Assembly: GCF_003944715.1 (NCBI RefSeq)
Contig: NZ_RWIT01000022.1
Coordinates: forward strand, 1 to 63,070
DNA: 63,070 bases
DNA from: Hymenobacter rigui
GTDB taxonomy: Bacteria; Bacteroidota; Bacteroidia; Cytophagales; Hymenobacteraceae
Direction: 5' to 3'
Positions 1-8,154 of the stretch are shown piece by piece (positions within the stretch are counted from its first letter, which is position 1; each line of letters begins with the position of its first letter). The position numbers were made by a program, and so were the translations under genes. The notes under the pieces were generated by a model that worked only from the letters and a program-made list of their open reading frames with translations, had not been told where the DNA came from and searched no databases.

Positions 1-1
1 G

Positions 2-97
2 GAAGCGGCTCTGCACGAGGCCATCGGTTGGATTACTAGCCAAGATGCGCGCAACTGGTTTGACCACTGTGGGTATCACACTCAACCAGCTAAATGA
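2..97 (+). CDS. IS630-family transposase, C-terminal fragment (cut by window edge)
   Basis: The open frame enters from the left edge and encodes 31 residues ending AIGWITSQDARNWFDHCGY..., then TGA. This tail resembles the C-terminus of IS630/Tc1-type transposases, where a Trp-Phe-x-His-Cys-Gly-Tyr block closes the protein. The stop lies 3 nt before a 27-bp terminal repeat whose reverse complement appears near the right window edge. The catalytic DDE part lies outside the window, so activity cannot be judged. Confidence 0.8.
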   Translation, partial: EAALHEAIGWITSQDARNWFDHCGYHTQPAK

Positions 98-99
98 AC

Positions 100-126
100 G
101 GACGAACCGTTCACGAATCCGCTATA
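100..126. repeat. IS630 terminal inverted repeat (3' end of left copy)
   Basis: The 27-nt stretch GGACGAACCGTTCACGAA...CTATA is the reverse complement of 62944-62970 with two mismatches. It marks the outer end of the left IS copy. The terminal TATA fits the TA target used by IS630 elements. Confidence 0.8.
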
Positions 127-392
127 GTTCGTCTGTGGCCATTAACTGGGTGTATAGCTGCTGCAAATAATTTGCGCACGCTGGCCGCTGGGCAGCGCAT
201 AGCATAATGAGCGTTAAATCTGCTGACTGCGTACAGAGCCAGTCAGGTGATTATTTTACGGATTGGTTTGATTGTAAATGGATTAGGCAGGATAGCGTAT
301 TTGGGAAGTGGGCCACTGCCTGGCCGGTGCCGGGACAACCCTGCCAAGCAGTGGTAAATTGCGCGGCCGCTACTCACTTCACCCCCGCCCGC

Positions 393-1481
393 ATGACCTC
401 ACCTGACCGGCCGGCTTCCGCCACAAACTCCCCCACAGCCCATTTTGCCGTGCTGGATGGCCTGCGCGGCATTGCCGCCCTGGCCGTGGTGGTGTACCAC
501 TTCATGGAGATTGTGGTGCCCGACTACGACCAGCTGTTCATTGCCCACGCCTACCTGGCGGTGGACTTCTTCTTCTGCCTTTCGGGCTTCGTGATGGCCT
601 GCGCCTACGATACGCGGCTGGCCAGCCTCGGCATCCTGACGTTTCTGCGGCGCCGGCTGATTCGGCTGCACCCGCTGGTGGTGGTGGGGTCGGTACTGGG
701 GCTGCTCACGTTCTGGCTCGACCCATTCAGCGCGGTGTTTACCACGTACGCGTCGCGGGCGTGGCAGCTGTTTCTGGCGTCCTGCCTGCTGATTCCGTTG
801 CCGGTGATGCCCGAGCGCACGTTCAACCTGTTCCCGCTCAACGCGCCTACCTGGTCGTTGTTCTGGGAGTACCTCGCCAACGTGGCCTATGCCGTGCTGC
901 TGGTGCGGCTGCGGCTTGGCGTGTTGCGCCTACTCACGCTGGGAGCGGCCGGCTGGCTTGTGTATCAGGCCACCCACAACCCCAACCTGAGCATCGGCTG
1001 GGATGCCAACACGTTCTGGGGCGGGGCGGCCCGCGTGAGCTTCTCGTTTCTGATGGGCATGGTGCTGTACCGCTCCCGCTGGATCATTCCCAACCGCCTC
1101 GGGTTCGTGGGCGTGGGGCTGCTGCTGGCGGCGGGGCTGCTGTTTCCTTACCGCAAAGAGGTGGCCGGGCTGACGGATATGGTGCTGGTGCTTGGGTATT
1201 TCCCGCTGCTGGTGGCGCTGGGGGCCGGTACGCAGGTAGCCCCGCGCTTGGCCTCAACGTGTCGGTGGTTCGGGGAGCTTTCCTACCCGCTGTACATGGT
1301 GCACTACCCCTTTGTGTGGGTATTCCTGAGCTACATGGCCGCCGAGAAGCCCCCGATGAGCACGCTGGCTTGGCTGGTGCCCAGCGCCACGCTGGCACTG
1401 GTGGGGCTGGCGTACGTGGTGCTGGTAACGGTGGATATCCCAGTGCGGCGCTACCTAAGCCGCCGCAACTCGGCCGCCTGA
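393..1481 (+). CDS. acyltransferase family 3 (OafA/YrhL-like) membrane protein
   Basis: A 362-residue integral membrane O-acyltransferase that probably transfers acyl groups to a surface polysaccharide or lipid-linked sugar. The N-terminus has the family signature LDGLRGIAALAVVVYHF, with the conserved Arg and the His at the end of TM1. About ten hydrophobic segments follow, including a late SYPLYMVHYPFVW motif typical of this family. The frame is open upstream to 207, but the first 62 codons have no family character, so the ATG at 393 is preferred. It lies between the IS end and the pectin locus. A role in pectin use is not supported: it has no palindrome or operator in common with the locus. 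The acceptor is unknown. Confidence 0.85.
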   Translation: MTSPDRPASATNSPTAHFAVLDGLRGIAALAVVVYHFMEIVVPDYDQLFIAHAYLAVDFFFCLSGFVMACAYDTRLASLGILTFLRRRLIRLHPLVVVGSVLGLLTFWLDPFSAVFTTYASRAWQLFLASCLLIPLPVMPERTFNLFPLNAPTWSLFWEYLANVAYAVLLVRLRLGVLRLLTLGAAGWLVYQATHNPNLSIGWDANTFWGGAARVSFSFLMGMVLYRSRWIIPNRLGFVGVGLLLAAGLLFPYRKEVAGLTDMVLVLGYFPLLVALGAGTQVAPRLASTCRWFGELSYPLYMVHYPFVWVFLSYMAAEKPPMSTLAWLVPSATLALVGLAYVVLVTVDIPVRRYLSRRNSAA

Positions 1482-1542
1482 TGCTTGGGTGGCAGTAAGA
1501 GCCGTTGACGCTTTTGGCTATGCGCGGGGCAGATTGAACGGT

Positions 1543-1786
1543 GTAGAGACGCAATACTTTGCGTCTCCTCGTTGAACGTCGGCACCTGAACAATTAAGCT
1601 GTTTAGGAAGTCGAAAATAATGTCATGCAGAGCCAAAGGCGAAGCATCTCGCGTGCTGACGTTGCAACGCTATCCAGACGTCAGCACGCGAGATGCTACG
1701 CTCTGCATGACGTTCTGAGTAATCTGATAACTTCCTAAACAGCTTCATTGTCAGCAACGATTAAACGCAAAGTATTGCGTCTCTAC
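1543..1786. repeat. triple-nested inverted repeat
   Basis: Three inverted repeats are nested around one centre. The outer arms at 1543-1564 and 1765-1786 carry GTAGAGACGCAATACTTTGC. The middle arms at 1597-1612 and 1730-1745 carry AAGCTGTTTAGGAAGT. The inner arms, about 36-42 nt at 1621-1662 and 1678-1713, start TGTCATGCAGAG and include CGCGTGCTGACGT. The outer family recurs at 55464-55708. The structure fills much of the 586-nt gap between the acyltransferase and the CE12-GH28 gene; the rest of that gap holds the operator region. Confidence 0.85.
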
Positions 1787-1898
1787 AGCTGTCCGATAAC
1801 CTCTGAATGCAACTAGCCCCGATGGGCTACGTCGGGCTACGCCGGGGCTGTAGCTTCCTGAAAGCAGAATAGGGCAGAGGCATTACGCCGGACCGGCA

Positions 1899-1923
1899 AC
1901 GTGCCCGATAACGTTTGCGCAAA
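1899..1923. promoter_or_regulatory. putative LacI-type operator, copy 1
   Basis: This 25-nt block contains CGTTTGCGCAAA, with the perfect 10-bp palindrome TTTGCGCAAA at 1914-1923 and a central CG as in many LacI-family operators. It matches 7895-7919 upstream of susC at 21 of 25 positions. A second shared box, TAACCTTAAC, lies at 1964-1973, exactly 40 nt downstream, as at the other site. Inference: both are bound by the LacI regulator encoded at 6693-7721. Confidence 0.55.
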
Positions 1924-1963
1924 AAATAGCCGGCCGGGGTGCGGTGGGGGCCAACTATTCCGC

Positions 1964-1973
1964 TAACCTTAAC
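1964..1973 (+). promoter_or_regulatory. TAACCTTAAC box, probable core promoter element
   Basis: TAACCTTAAC recurs at 7960-7969 with the same 40-nt distance from the upstream operator. It loosely resembles a Bacteroidota -7 element (TAnnTTTG). It lies 94 nt before the start of the CE12-GH28 gene. An activator box is an alternative reading. Confidence 0.4.
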
Positions 1974-2067
1974 GACTATTCAGGCCAGCGCTGCCCGTCC
2001 GGTTTCCCGGAAAACTGCAGTTCCGGGGCTGAATCCCGTTCCACGCGCCTTCCCACTCCCGCCCGAA

Positions 2068-4407
2068 ATGAAGCAACTCTGTGTTCTGCTGCTGGCCGTG
2101 CTGCTGCTGGCTTTCCGCCCGCCCGCCGACGACCGTAAGCCCACCATCTTCCTCGTGGGGGATTCTACCATGTCGGATAAGCCGCTGGACAAGGCCGAGC
2201 GGGGCTGGGGCATGTACTTCCGCCAGTATTTCGACGGCGGTGTGGCAGTGCAGAATCATGCCATGAACGGCCGCAGCACTCGCAATTTCCGCCACGAAGG
2301 CCGCTGGGCCAAGGTGCTGGAGCAGCTCAAGCCCGGCGACTGGGTGTTCATCCAGTTCGGCCACAACGACAGCAAGCAGGAAGACACCGCCCGCTACGCC
2401 GCCCCCCAAACCGCCTACCGCCAGAACCTGACCCGCTACGTGCAGGAAGCCCGCGCCAAGGGTGCCAACCCGGTGCTGCTCACGCCCGTGGGCCGGCGCT
2501 ATTTCGACGAGGCCGGCAAGCGCAAGGACGACCACGGCGAATACCCCGGCGTGGTGCGCGAAGTAGCCAAAGCTCAGAAAGTACCGCTGATTGACTTGCA
2601 CGAGCTGAGCTGGACGCTGTACTCCCAACTAGGTGACGCGGGCACCAGGCCGTTGTTCTGGAGCTACCAGAACGGAGCCGACGCCCCCAAGCTCGACAAC
2701 ACCCATTTCTCGGCCTACGGCGCCGAGCGGGTGGCCCAGCTGGTGGCCCAGGAGGTGAAAAAGCAGAACCTCGGTATTGCTGTCCACCTGCGGCCGCTGG
2801 CCTTCGCCGGCAAGTACGCCTACGAGCTGCCCGTGGTGCTGCAGCCGTATTTCCGCAAGGATACCTTCAACATCACCCGGTACGGGGCGGTGGCCGACGG
2901 GCAGCAGCTCAATACCGAGGCATTCCGCAAGGCCATTGATGCCTGCAGCCAGCGGGGCGGGGTGGTGCTGGTGCCGCGCGGCCTCTGGCTAACTGGCCCC
3001 ATTCAGCTGAAAAGCAACGTGAACCTGCACCTGGCCCAGGGCGCGCTGGTGCAGTTCAGCAACCGGCTTTTTGATTATCAGCTCATCAAAACCAACTGGG
3101 AAGGCGAGGACGCCGTGCGTAACCAGTCGCCTATTTCCGGCTACGACCTCGAAAACATTGCCATTACCGGCCCGGGCACCTTCGACGGAGCCGGCGACGC
3201 CTGGCGCATGGTGAAGAAGGAAAAGCTCAACCCCGGCCAGTGGCAGCGCCTTGTGAAATCGGGCGGGGTGGTAGACGAGAAGGGCACCACCTGGTACCCT
3301 TCGGTCGGCTCGCTCAAAGGCTCCACGCTCAACAAACCCTGGACGCTGATCGCCGGCCAGGAGCCCGACTTCAGCAAGTTTCAGGAGTTCAAGGATTTCC
3401 TGCGGCCCAACATGCTCAGCCTGCAGCGCTGCAAGCAGATTCTGCTGGAAGACTTCACCATCCAGAACTCCCCGGCCTGGACCATTCACCCACTGCTCTG
3501 CGACAACCTCACCCTGCGCAACGTAACGGCCCGCAACCCCTGGTACGGCCAGAACACTGACGCCCTGGACCTGGAATCCTGCCGCAACGGCCTAGTGGAA
3601 GGCTGCACGTTTGACGTAGGCGACGACGGCATATGCATCAAGAGTGGCCGTGACGCGGAAGGCCGCCGGCGCGGCGTGCCGACCGAGAACTTCATCATTC
3701 GCGACACGAAAGTGTACCACGCCCACGGCGGCTTCGTGATTGGCTCGGAAATGTCGGGCGGGGCGCGCAACCTGTACGTGAGCAACTGCACCTTCATGGG
3801 CACCGACGTGGGCCTGCGCTTCAAAACGGCCCGCGGCCGGGGCGGCGTGGTGGAAAACATCTTCGTGGACGGCGTGGACATGACCGACATTGCCGGCGAG
3901 GCCATCCTGTTCGATATGTATTATGCCGCCAAAGACCCCGTGCAAACCAACGGCGAGGCCCAGGGCATCCCCGAAATCAAGGCCGAGCCGCTGAACGAGG
4001 GCACCCCGCAGTTCCGCAACTTCCGCATCACCAACGTGACTTGTAAGGGAGCCAACACCGGCATCCTGGTGCGCGGCCTACCTGAAATGGCGGTGCAGAA
4101 CGTGGAAATAGACAACACGGTGCTGGAGTGCAACAAAGGCCTTGTGTGCCAGGAAGCCGACGGCATCCGCCTGCGCAACGTGACCCTGCTTTCCCAGGAA
4201 ACCCGGCCCGTGCTGGGAGTGCAGAACAGCCGCAACATCAGCTTCGACAACCTGCGCTACACGCCCGGCGCCGAGCTGCTGCTGCGCGTAACTGGTGCCC
4301 GCAGCAAAGCCGTCACCCTGCGCAACACCGACACCAAACCCGCTAAAAAAGGCGTGGAAATAGGGGAGAAGGTGGCCAAGAAAACGGTGACGGTAAGCAA
4401 GCTGTAA
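2068..4407 (+). CDS. CE12 pectin/rhamnogalacturonan acetylesterase - GH28 polygalacturonase fusion
   Basis: A 779-residue exported protein with two catalytic modules. Residues 1-17 form a signal peptide. Residues 25-245 are an SGNH esterase of the CE12 kind: Ser33 in GDST, Asn100 in GHND, and Asp210/His213 in DNTHFSAYG. Residues 262-745 form a GH28 beta-helix with NTD (496-498), GDD (518-520), an HGG in place of GHG (553-555) and RFK (584-586) in place of RIK. Together they would strip acetyl groups from, and hydrolyse, homogalacturonan or rhamnogalacturonan. The frame is open from 1939, but only the ATG at 2068 begins a signal peptide. It is the first gene of the pectin locus, behind a putative LacI operator. 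The exact polymer cannot be read from sequence. The fusion saves secreting two enzymes that act in sequence. Confidence 0.9.
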   Translation: MKQLCVLLLAVLLLAFRPPADDRKPTIFLVGDSTMSDKPLDKAERGWGMYFRQYFDGGVAVQNHAMNGRSTRNFRHEGRWAKVLEQLKPGDWVFIQFGHNDSKQEDTARYAAPQTAYRQNLTRYVQEARAKGANPVLLTPVGRRYFDEAGKRKDDHGEYPGVVREVAKAQKVPLIDLHELSWTLYSQLGDAGTRPLFWSYQNGADAPKLDNTHFSAYGAERVAQLVAQEVKKQNLGIAVHLRPLAFAGKYAYELPVVLQPYFRKDTFNITRYGAVADGQQLNTEAFRKAIDACSQRGGVVLVPRGLWLTGPIQLKSNVNLHLAQGALVQFSNRLFDYQLIKTNWEGEDAVRNQSPISGYDLENIAITGPGTFDGAGDAWRMVKKEKLNPGQWQRLVKSGGVVDEKGTTWYPSVGSLKGSTLNKPWTLIAGQEPDFSKFQEFKDFLRPNMLSLQRCKQILLEDFTIQNSPAWTIHPLLCDNLTLRNVTARNPWYGQNTDALDLESCRNGLVEGCTFDVGDDGICIKSGRDAEGRRRGVPTENFIIRDTKVYHAHGGFVIGSEMSGGARNLYVSNCTFMGTDVGLRFKTARGRGGVVENIFVDGVDMTDIAGEAILFDMYYAAKDPVQTNGEAQGIPEIKAEPLNEGTPQFRNFRITNVTCKGANTGILVRGLPEMAVQNVEIDNTVLECNKGLVCQEADGIRLRNVTLLSQETRPVLGVQNSRNISFDNLRYTPGAELLLRVTGARSKAVTLRNTDTKPAKKGVEIGEKVAKKTVTVSKL

Positions 4408-4414
4408 TGAACAA

Positions 4415-4565
4415 AGCTCCCCTCCTTGGAAAGGAGGGGACGCGGCGGCGCAGCCGACGCTGGGGTGGTTGACCCGCGTGCTGATGTTGTTTACCTGAAC
4501 GACTTAACTCCCAATTGTTCAACGAATCAACCACCCCTAGCCCCTCCTTTCCAAGGAGGGGAACT
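4415..4565. repeat. intergenic inverted repeat, CTCCTTGGAAAGGAG family
   Basis: The left arm at 4415-4472 includes AGCTCCCCTCCTTGGAAAGG and GGGGTGGTTGA. The right arm at 4527-4565 is its complement in reverse. Each arm also holds the small palindrome CTCCTTGGAAAGGAG. The same family forms a perfect 55-bp repeat between lysC and lysA. It sits between the CE12-GH28 and GH105 genes. Confidence 0.85.
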
Positions 4566-4591
4566 GGTTTTCTAGCTCTAGCTTCCCATCC

Positions 4592-6520
4592 ATGTCCTTC
4601 CGTCCTTTCCTGCTTTCCGGCTTACTCTCGGCCTCGCTTTCCACCCAGGCCCAGAATACACCCGCGGCGCGGCCAATGTCGCAGCGCATGGCCGATGCGT
4701 TTATCAGCTGGCACCCCGATTCCATCCTTATCGGCAGCCGCAAAACCGCCCGCTGGGACTACGAGCAGGGGCTGATGCTGAAGGCGCTGGAACGGGTGTG
4801 GCAGCGCACCGGCGACGCCCGCTACTTCATCTACATCCAGAAAGACCTCGACCAGTTCGTGCGCCCTGACGGCAGCATCCGCACCTACAAGCTGGACGAC
4901 TACAACCTCGACAACCTGACCACCGGCCACGCCCTGCTCACGCTCAGCCAGCTGTCTGTACCGCAGGCCGAAAAGTACCAGAAGGCGGCCCGGCTGCTGC
5001 GCCAGCAGCTGGAAACGCAGCCGCGCACCAAGGCCGGTGGCTTCTGGCACAAGAAAGTGTACCCCAACCAGATGTGGCTGGACGGTCTCTACATGGCCGA
5101 GCCCTTCTACGCCGAGTACAGCCAGGCATTCAACCAGCCCGCCGGCTTCGACGATATAGCCAAGCAGTTTGCCCTGATTGAAAAGAACCTCACCGACCCG
5201 AAAACCGGCCTGAAATACCACGGCTACGACGAAAGCCGGGAGCAGCAGTGGGCTAACAAAACCACCGGTCAATCGGCCAATTTCTGGGACCGGGGCCTGG
5301 GCTGGTACGCCATGGCGCTGGTGGATGTGCTCGATTATTTCCCCCAGAACCACCCGCAGCGCCAGCAGCTTATCCAAAACGTGCAGCGCCTCGCGCCGGT
5401 GCTGGTGAAGTACCAGGATGCCACCGCCGGCACCTGGGCGCTGGTGATGGACCAGGCCGCCCGCAAGGGCAACTATCAGGAGGCTTCGGGCAGCAGCATG
5501 TTCGTGTATTTCCTGCAGAAAGGTGTGCGCATGGGCTACCTCGATAAGAAGTACGCCGCCGCCGCCCGCAAGGGGTATGATGGCCTGCTGAAGCAATTCG
5601 TGGCCGAGGAAAACGGCGCGCTGGCCTTCAACGGCACCGTGAGCGTGGGCGGCCTCGGCGGCAAGCCCTACCGCGACGGCAGCTTCGAGTACTACCTAAC
5701 CGAGCCGCTGCGCAAAAACGACCTGAAAGGCGTGGGCCCGTTCATTCTGGCCAGCGTGGAGATGGAAACCGCCGCCAGCGCCGTGTGCACCGGCAAAACT
5801 GTGGCCGTGGACAATTACTTCAACCACGAGCTGCGCAAAAACGCCCTGAGCGGCCAGCCCGAAACCTGGCACTACACCTGGGATGACCGCACCCACGGCG
5901 GCTTCTACTTCTGGGGCCAGCAATTCCGCGACCTGGGCGCGCAAACCGCCACCATCCGCACCGCGCCCACAGCCGCCGCGCTCAAAGGCGTGGACGTGTT
6001 CATCATCGTGGACCCCGACACCCGCAAGGAAACTCCGCAGCCCAACTTCGTGCAGCCCGCCGACGTGCAGGTGCTCACCAAATGGGTGAAGGACGGCGGT
6101 ACGCTGGTGCTGATGGCCAACGACACCAGCAACTGCGAAATTCCACGCTTCAACACCCTGACCCGGGCCTTCGGGATAGAGTTTCTACCCCTGAACCTGA
6201 ACATGGTGAAAGGCAGCGAGTTTGAGCAGGGCCGGGTGAACCTGCCGGCCGGCGGCCCGGTGTTCAAAATCGCCAAATCGGCCTACATCAAAGAGCTGGC
6301 CCCGCTGGACGTGAAAGCGCCCGCCACGCCGCTGGTGCAGATGAGCGGGCACACCATCATAGCCACCGCCAAAGTGGGCAAAGGCACGGTGCTGGCCGTG
6401 GGCGACCCGTGGCTGTACAACGAGTACGTGGACGGCCGCAAGATTCCCGCCTCGTTCGAGAACTACAACGCCGCCCGCGACCTAGCGACCTGGCTGCTGC
6501 AACAGTCCGGCCGCAAATAA
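4592..6520 (+). CDS. GH105 unsaturated rhamnogalacturonyl/galacturonyl hydrolase with C-terminal DUF4350-like domain
   Basis: A 642-residue protein with a signal peptide (residues 1-20, cut near TQA-Q). Residues about 28-390 form the alpha/alpha barrel of GH105 (YteR/YesR type), with the WLDGLYMAEPF block; its Asp164 matches the proposed catalytic acid. FWDRGLGWYAMALVD follows at 231-245. It would remove the 4,5-unsaturated galacturonyl end left by pectate or rhamnogalacturonan lyases, releasing the sugar that KdgF opens. Residues about 405-640 form a Rossmann-like region (KGVDVFIIVDPDT, DGGTLVLMANDT, GTVLAVGDPWLYNE) like DUF4350/GATase-like domains seen in Bacteroidota GH105 proteins. Its role is unknown. 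It is co-directional with the CE12-GH28 gene and convergent with the LacI gene. Confidence 0.88.
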   Translation: MSFRPFLLSGLLSASLSTQAQNTPAARPMSQRMADAFISWHPDSILIGSRKTARWDYEQGLMLKALERVWQRTGDARYFIYIQKDLDQFVRPDGSIRTYKLDDYNLDNLTTGHALLTLSQLSVPQAEKYQKAARLLRQQLETQPRTKAGGFWHKKVYPNQMWLDGLYMAEPFYAEYSQAFNQPAGFDDIAKQFALIEKNLTDPKTGLKYHGYDESREQQWANKTTGQSANFWDRGLGWYAMALVDVLDYFPQNHPQRQQLIQNVQRLAPVLVKYQDATAGTWALVMDQAARKGNYQEASGSSMFVYFLQKGVRMGYLDKKYAAAARKGYDGLLKQFVAEENGALAFNGTVSVGGLGGKPYRDGSFEYYLTEPLRKNDLKGVGPFILASVEMETAASAVCTGKTVAVDNYFNHELRKNALSGQPETWHYTWDDRTHGGFYFWGQQFRDLGAQTATIRTAPTAAALKGVDVFIIVDPDTRKETPQPNFVQPADVQVLTKWVKDGGTLVLMANDTSNCEIPRFNTLTRAFGIEFLPLNLNMVKGSEFEQGRVNLPAGGPVFKIAKSAYIKELAPLDVKAPATPLVQMSGHTIIATAKVGKGTVLAVGDPWLYNEYVDGRKIPASFENYNAARDLATWLLQQSGRK

Positions 6521-6588
6521 AGGACGTGTTTTTGGGCTAGTTGCGTAGGTGAATAAGCAGCTGGCTCGAGTTTCCACGACTGTATCAC

Positions 6589-6676
6589 TGTCATCCTGAG
6601 CGCAGCGAAGGACCTTATTACGCCAGAGAAAATCGTTTTGGCGTGATAAGGTCCTTCGCTGCGCTCAGGATGACAG
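6589..6676. repeat. intergenic inverted repeat, GTCATCCTGAG family
   Basis: The arms at 6589-6625 and 6640-6676 read CTGTCATCCTGAGCGCAGCG...; the pair forms a near-perfect hairpin of about 37 bp with a 14-nt loop. Related copies lie at 19320-19415 and 22856-22953. Here it sits between two convergent genes (GH105 and lacI) and could end transcription from both sides. Confidence 0.85.
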
Positions 6677-6692
6677 TATTTATTGTTTCAGC

Positions 6693-7721
6693 TTACTGGT
6701 TTACCACCTCCGTACGGGTGGAGCTGCGCACGATGAGCTCGGTGGGGATGCGCACGGTTTCGATGGGCAGGGCGCGATGCTTGCGCTCAATCTGGTCGAT
6801 GAGGCGCTCGGCGGCCAGCTGGCCGATTTCCTGGGCGGGCTGCACTACGGTGCTCAGGGCCGGGTTCAGCAAATCGGCCACGTTGAGGTTGGTGAAACCT
6901 ATGAGCGACACGTCTTCCGGAATGTGCAGGTGGCGCTGGCGCAGGGCCTGCAGGCAGCCTACGGCCAGGCGGTCGGAGGCGGTGAAAAATGCGTCGGGCG
7001 GCGTATCCAGGCGCATCAGCTCGTCAATCATGGGGCCTACTTCGTCGGGGCCGAAAGTGCCGTAGCGCACCAGGTTTTCGTCGAACTCCACACCGTGCTT
7101 TTCCAGGGCGGCGCGGTAGCCGGCCAGGCGCTCCTGCGTGATGCTGAGCCAGGGCTGAATGGTGAGGTGGGCAATGCGGCGGCGGCCTTCCTGCAGCAGG
7201 TGCTCGGTGGCGGCAAAGGCCCCGCCGAAGTTATCGGCCACTACTTTCGTCACATTCAGCTCGCTGGAAACCCGGTCGAACAGCACCAGTGGCACGTTCC
7301 TGTCCAGCACTTCCTGCAGGTGCTCCACGTCGGCGGTTTCGCTGGAAAGTGACATCAGCAGCCCATCTACTTTCCGCGACATGGCCTGCTGCACGTTGGC
7401 TACTTCCCGCTCGTAGCTTTCCTGGCTCTGGAAGATAATCACGTGGTAGCCCCGGTTGTAGGCAATGGCCTCGATGCCGTTGATGGCCTGCGAGAAAAAG
7501 TAGTTGGCAATCTGGGGCAGAATAACGCCGATGGCACGGCTGGCGCTGCCTTTCAGGCTGAGGGCAATGGGGTTGGGGCGGTAGTTGAGCCGCTCGGCGC
7601 ACTCCATTACCCGGCGCTTGGTTTCGGCGTTGATTTCGTAGCTGCCGCGCAGCGCCCTCGACACCGTGGAGGTAGAAATACCCAGTTCCCGGGCAATGTC
7701 TTTGATAGTGTAGGTTTCCAC
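6693..7721 (-). CDS. LacI-family transcriptional regulator of the pectin locus
   Basis: A 342-residue regulator. Residues 1-60 hold the LacI helix-turn-helix (TIKDIARELGISTSTVSRAL) and hinge (RPNPIALSLK). The rest is a periplasmic-binding-type effector domain, with GVILPQIANYFF and the late DVSLIGFTN. The GTG at 7721 is chosen because it opens directly at the helix-turn-helix and because a TACCTTCG -7 element lies 29 nt upstream at 7750-7757. The ATG at 7847 would lie upstream of that promoter. It is divergent from susC and convergent with GH105. By position it probably represses the locus and is released by an oligogalacturonide or a keto-deoxy sugar, as is usual for LacI proteins next to uronate genes. 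The effector is not known. Confidence 0.88.
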   Translation of the reverse strand: METYTIKDIARELGISTSTVSRALRGSYEINAETKRRVMECAERLNYRPNPIALSLKGSASRAIGVILPQIANYFFSQAINGIEAIAYNRGYHVIIFQSQESYEREVANVQQAMSRKVDGLLMSLSSETADVEHLQEVLDRNVPLVLFDRVSSELNVTKVVADNFGGAFAATEHLLQEGRRRIAHLTIQPWLSITQERLAGYRAALEKHGVEFDENLVRYGTFGPDEVGPMIDELMRLDTPPDAFFTASDRLAVGCLQALRQRHLHIPEDVSLIGFTNLNVADLLNPALSTVVQPAQEIGQLAAERLIDQIERKHRALPIETVRIPTELIVRSSTRTEVVNQ

Positions 7722-7749
7722 GGGAAGAAGCGTTGCTAGGTGATAGAGG

Positions 7750-7757
7750 CGAAGGTA
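7750..7757 (-). promoter_or_regulatory. -7 promoter element of the lacI gene
   Basis: On the minus strand this reads TACCTTCG, the -7 form also seen before the GT39 gene (34570-34577) and the second S74 protein (40917-40924). It gives a leader of about 20 nt to the GTG at 7721. A clear -33 TTTG at the usual distance was not found. Confidence 0.45.
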
Positions 7758-7894
7758 GGCAGGGGAGTGGGTACTTACTAAAGTACAAGAAGGCGCGGGC
7801 GGCCAGAAAGGTGCCGAATGGTCCGAAAAATAGGCATCCTGCCCCAATAACCGGAAACGTGCCCCTGAAAAACAGCCCGGGTGACCGGGTGGTC

Positions 7895-7919
7895 ACGTTC
7901 CCGACATCGTTTGCACAAA
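7895..7919. promoter_or_regulatory. putative LacI-type operator, copy 2 (lacI-susC divergent region)
   Basis: This block matches 1899-1923 at 21 of 25 positions and contains CGTTTGCACAAA. Just upstream, 7881-7896 is a second palindrome (GTGACC-GGGT-GGTCAC), and 7850-7864 repeats ACCGGAAACGTGCCC, close to ACCGGCAACGTGCCC at 1892-1906. The region between lacI and susC (7722-8154) is 433 nt long and has no gene; these sites are its main content. Confidence 0.55.
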
Positions 7920-7959
7920 TTAATCAGGTCAATTTCTTCCTTTTCGCGGGGGCTTGCTT

Positions 7960-7969
7960 TAACCTTAAC
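7960..7969 (+). promoter_or_regulatory. TAACCTTAAC box before susC
   Basis: Identical to 1964-1973 and placed 40 nt after the operator, as there. It is probably a core promoter element for the susC-susD transcript. The remaining leader to susC is about 185 nt with no further structure recognised. Confidence 0.4.
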
Positions 7970-8154
7970 CAAGCCAAATAGCCGCGGGCAGTTTCCCCAG
8001 AGCCGCCTGCTTCTCCGAAAAGTATAGAACGCTCCGGCCGGAGCCGCCTCTGCATCGGACGCGCCTCCCGCACGCACCACGCGCTGAGCCCCGCCCGGGC
8101 CGTACTGCCGGGCCCCGCTCGGCTTCCTGTTTCAATTCCCACTCCAACTCCATC

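Noticed and set aside
207..392. 62-codon N-terminal extension of the acyltransferase frame
   Set aside because: It has no membrane or family character, and the acyltransferase signature starts right after the ATG at 393.
1543..1786. CRISPR array or phage attachment site
   Set aside because: The repeats are inverted and nested, not regularly spaced direct repeats, and no cas, integrase or tRNA gene is near.
7722..7847. Upstream ATG start of the lacI gene
   Set aside because: It would place 42 residues without family character before the helix-turn-helix and lies upstream of the TACCTTCG promoter element.
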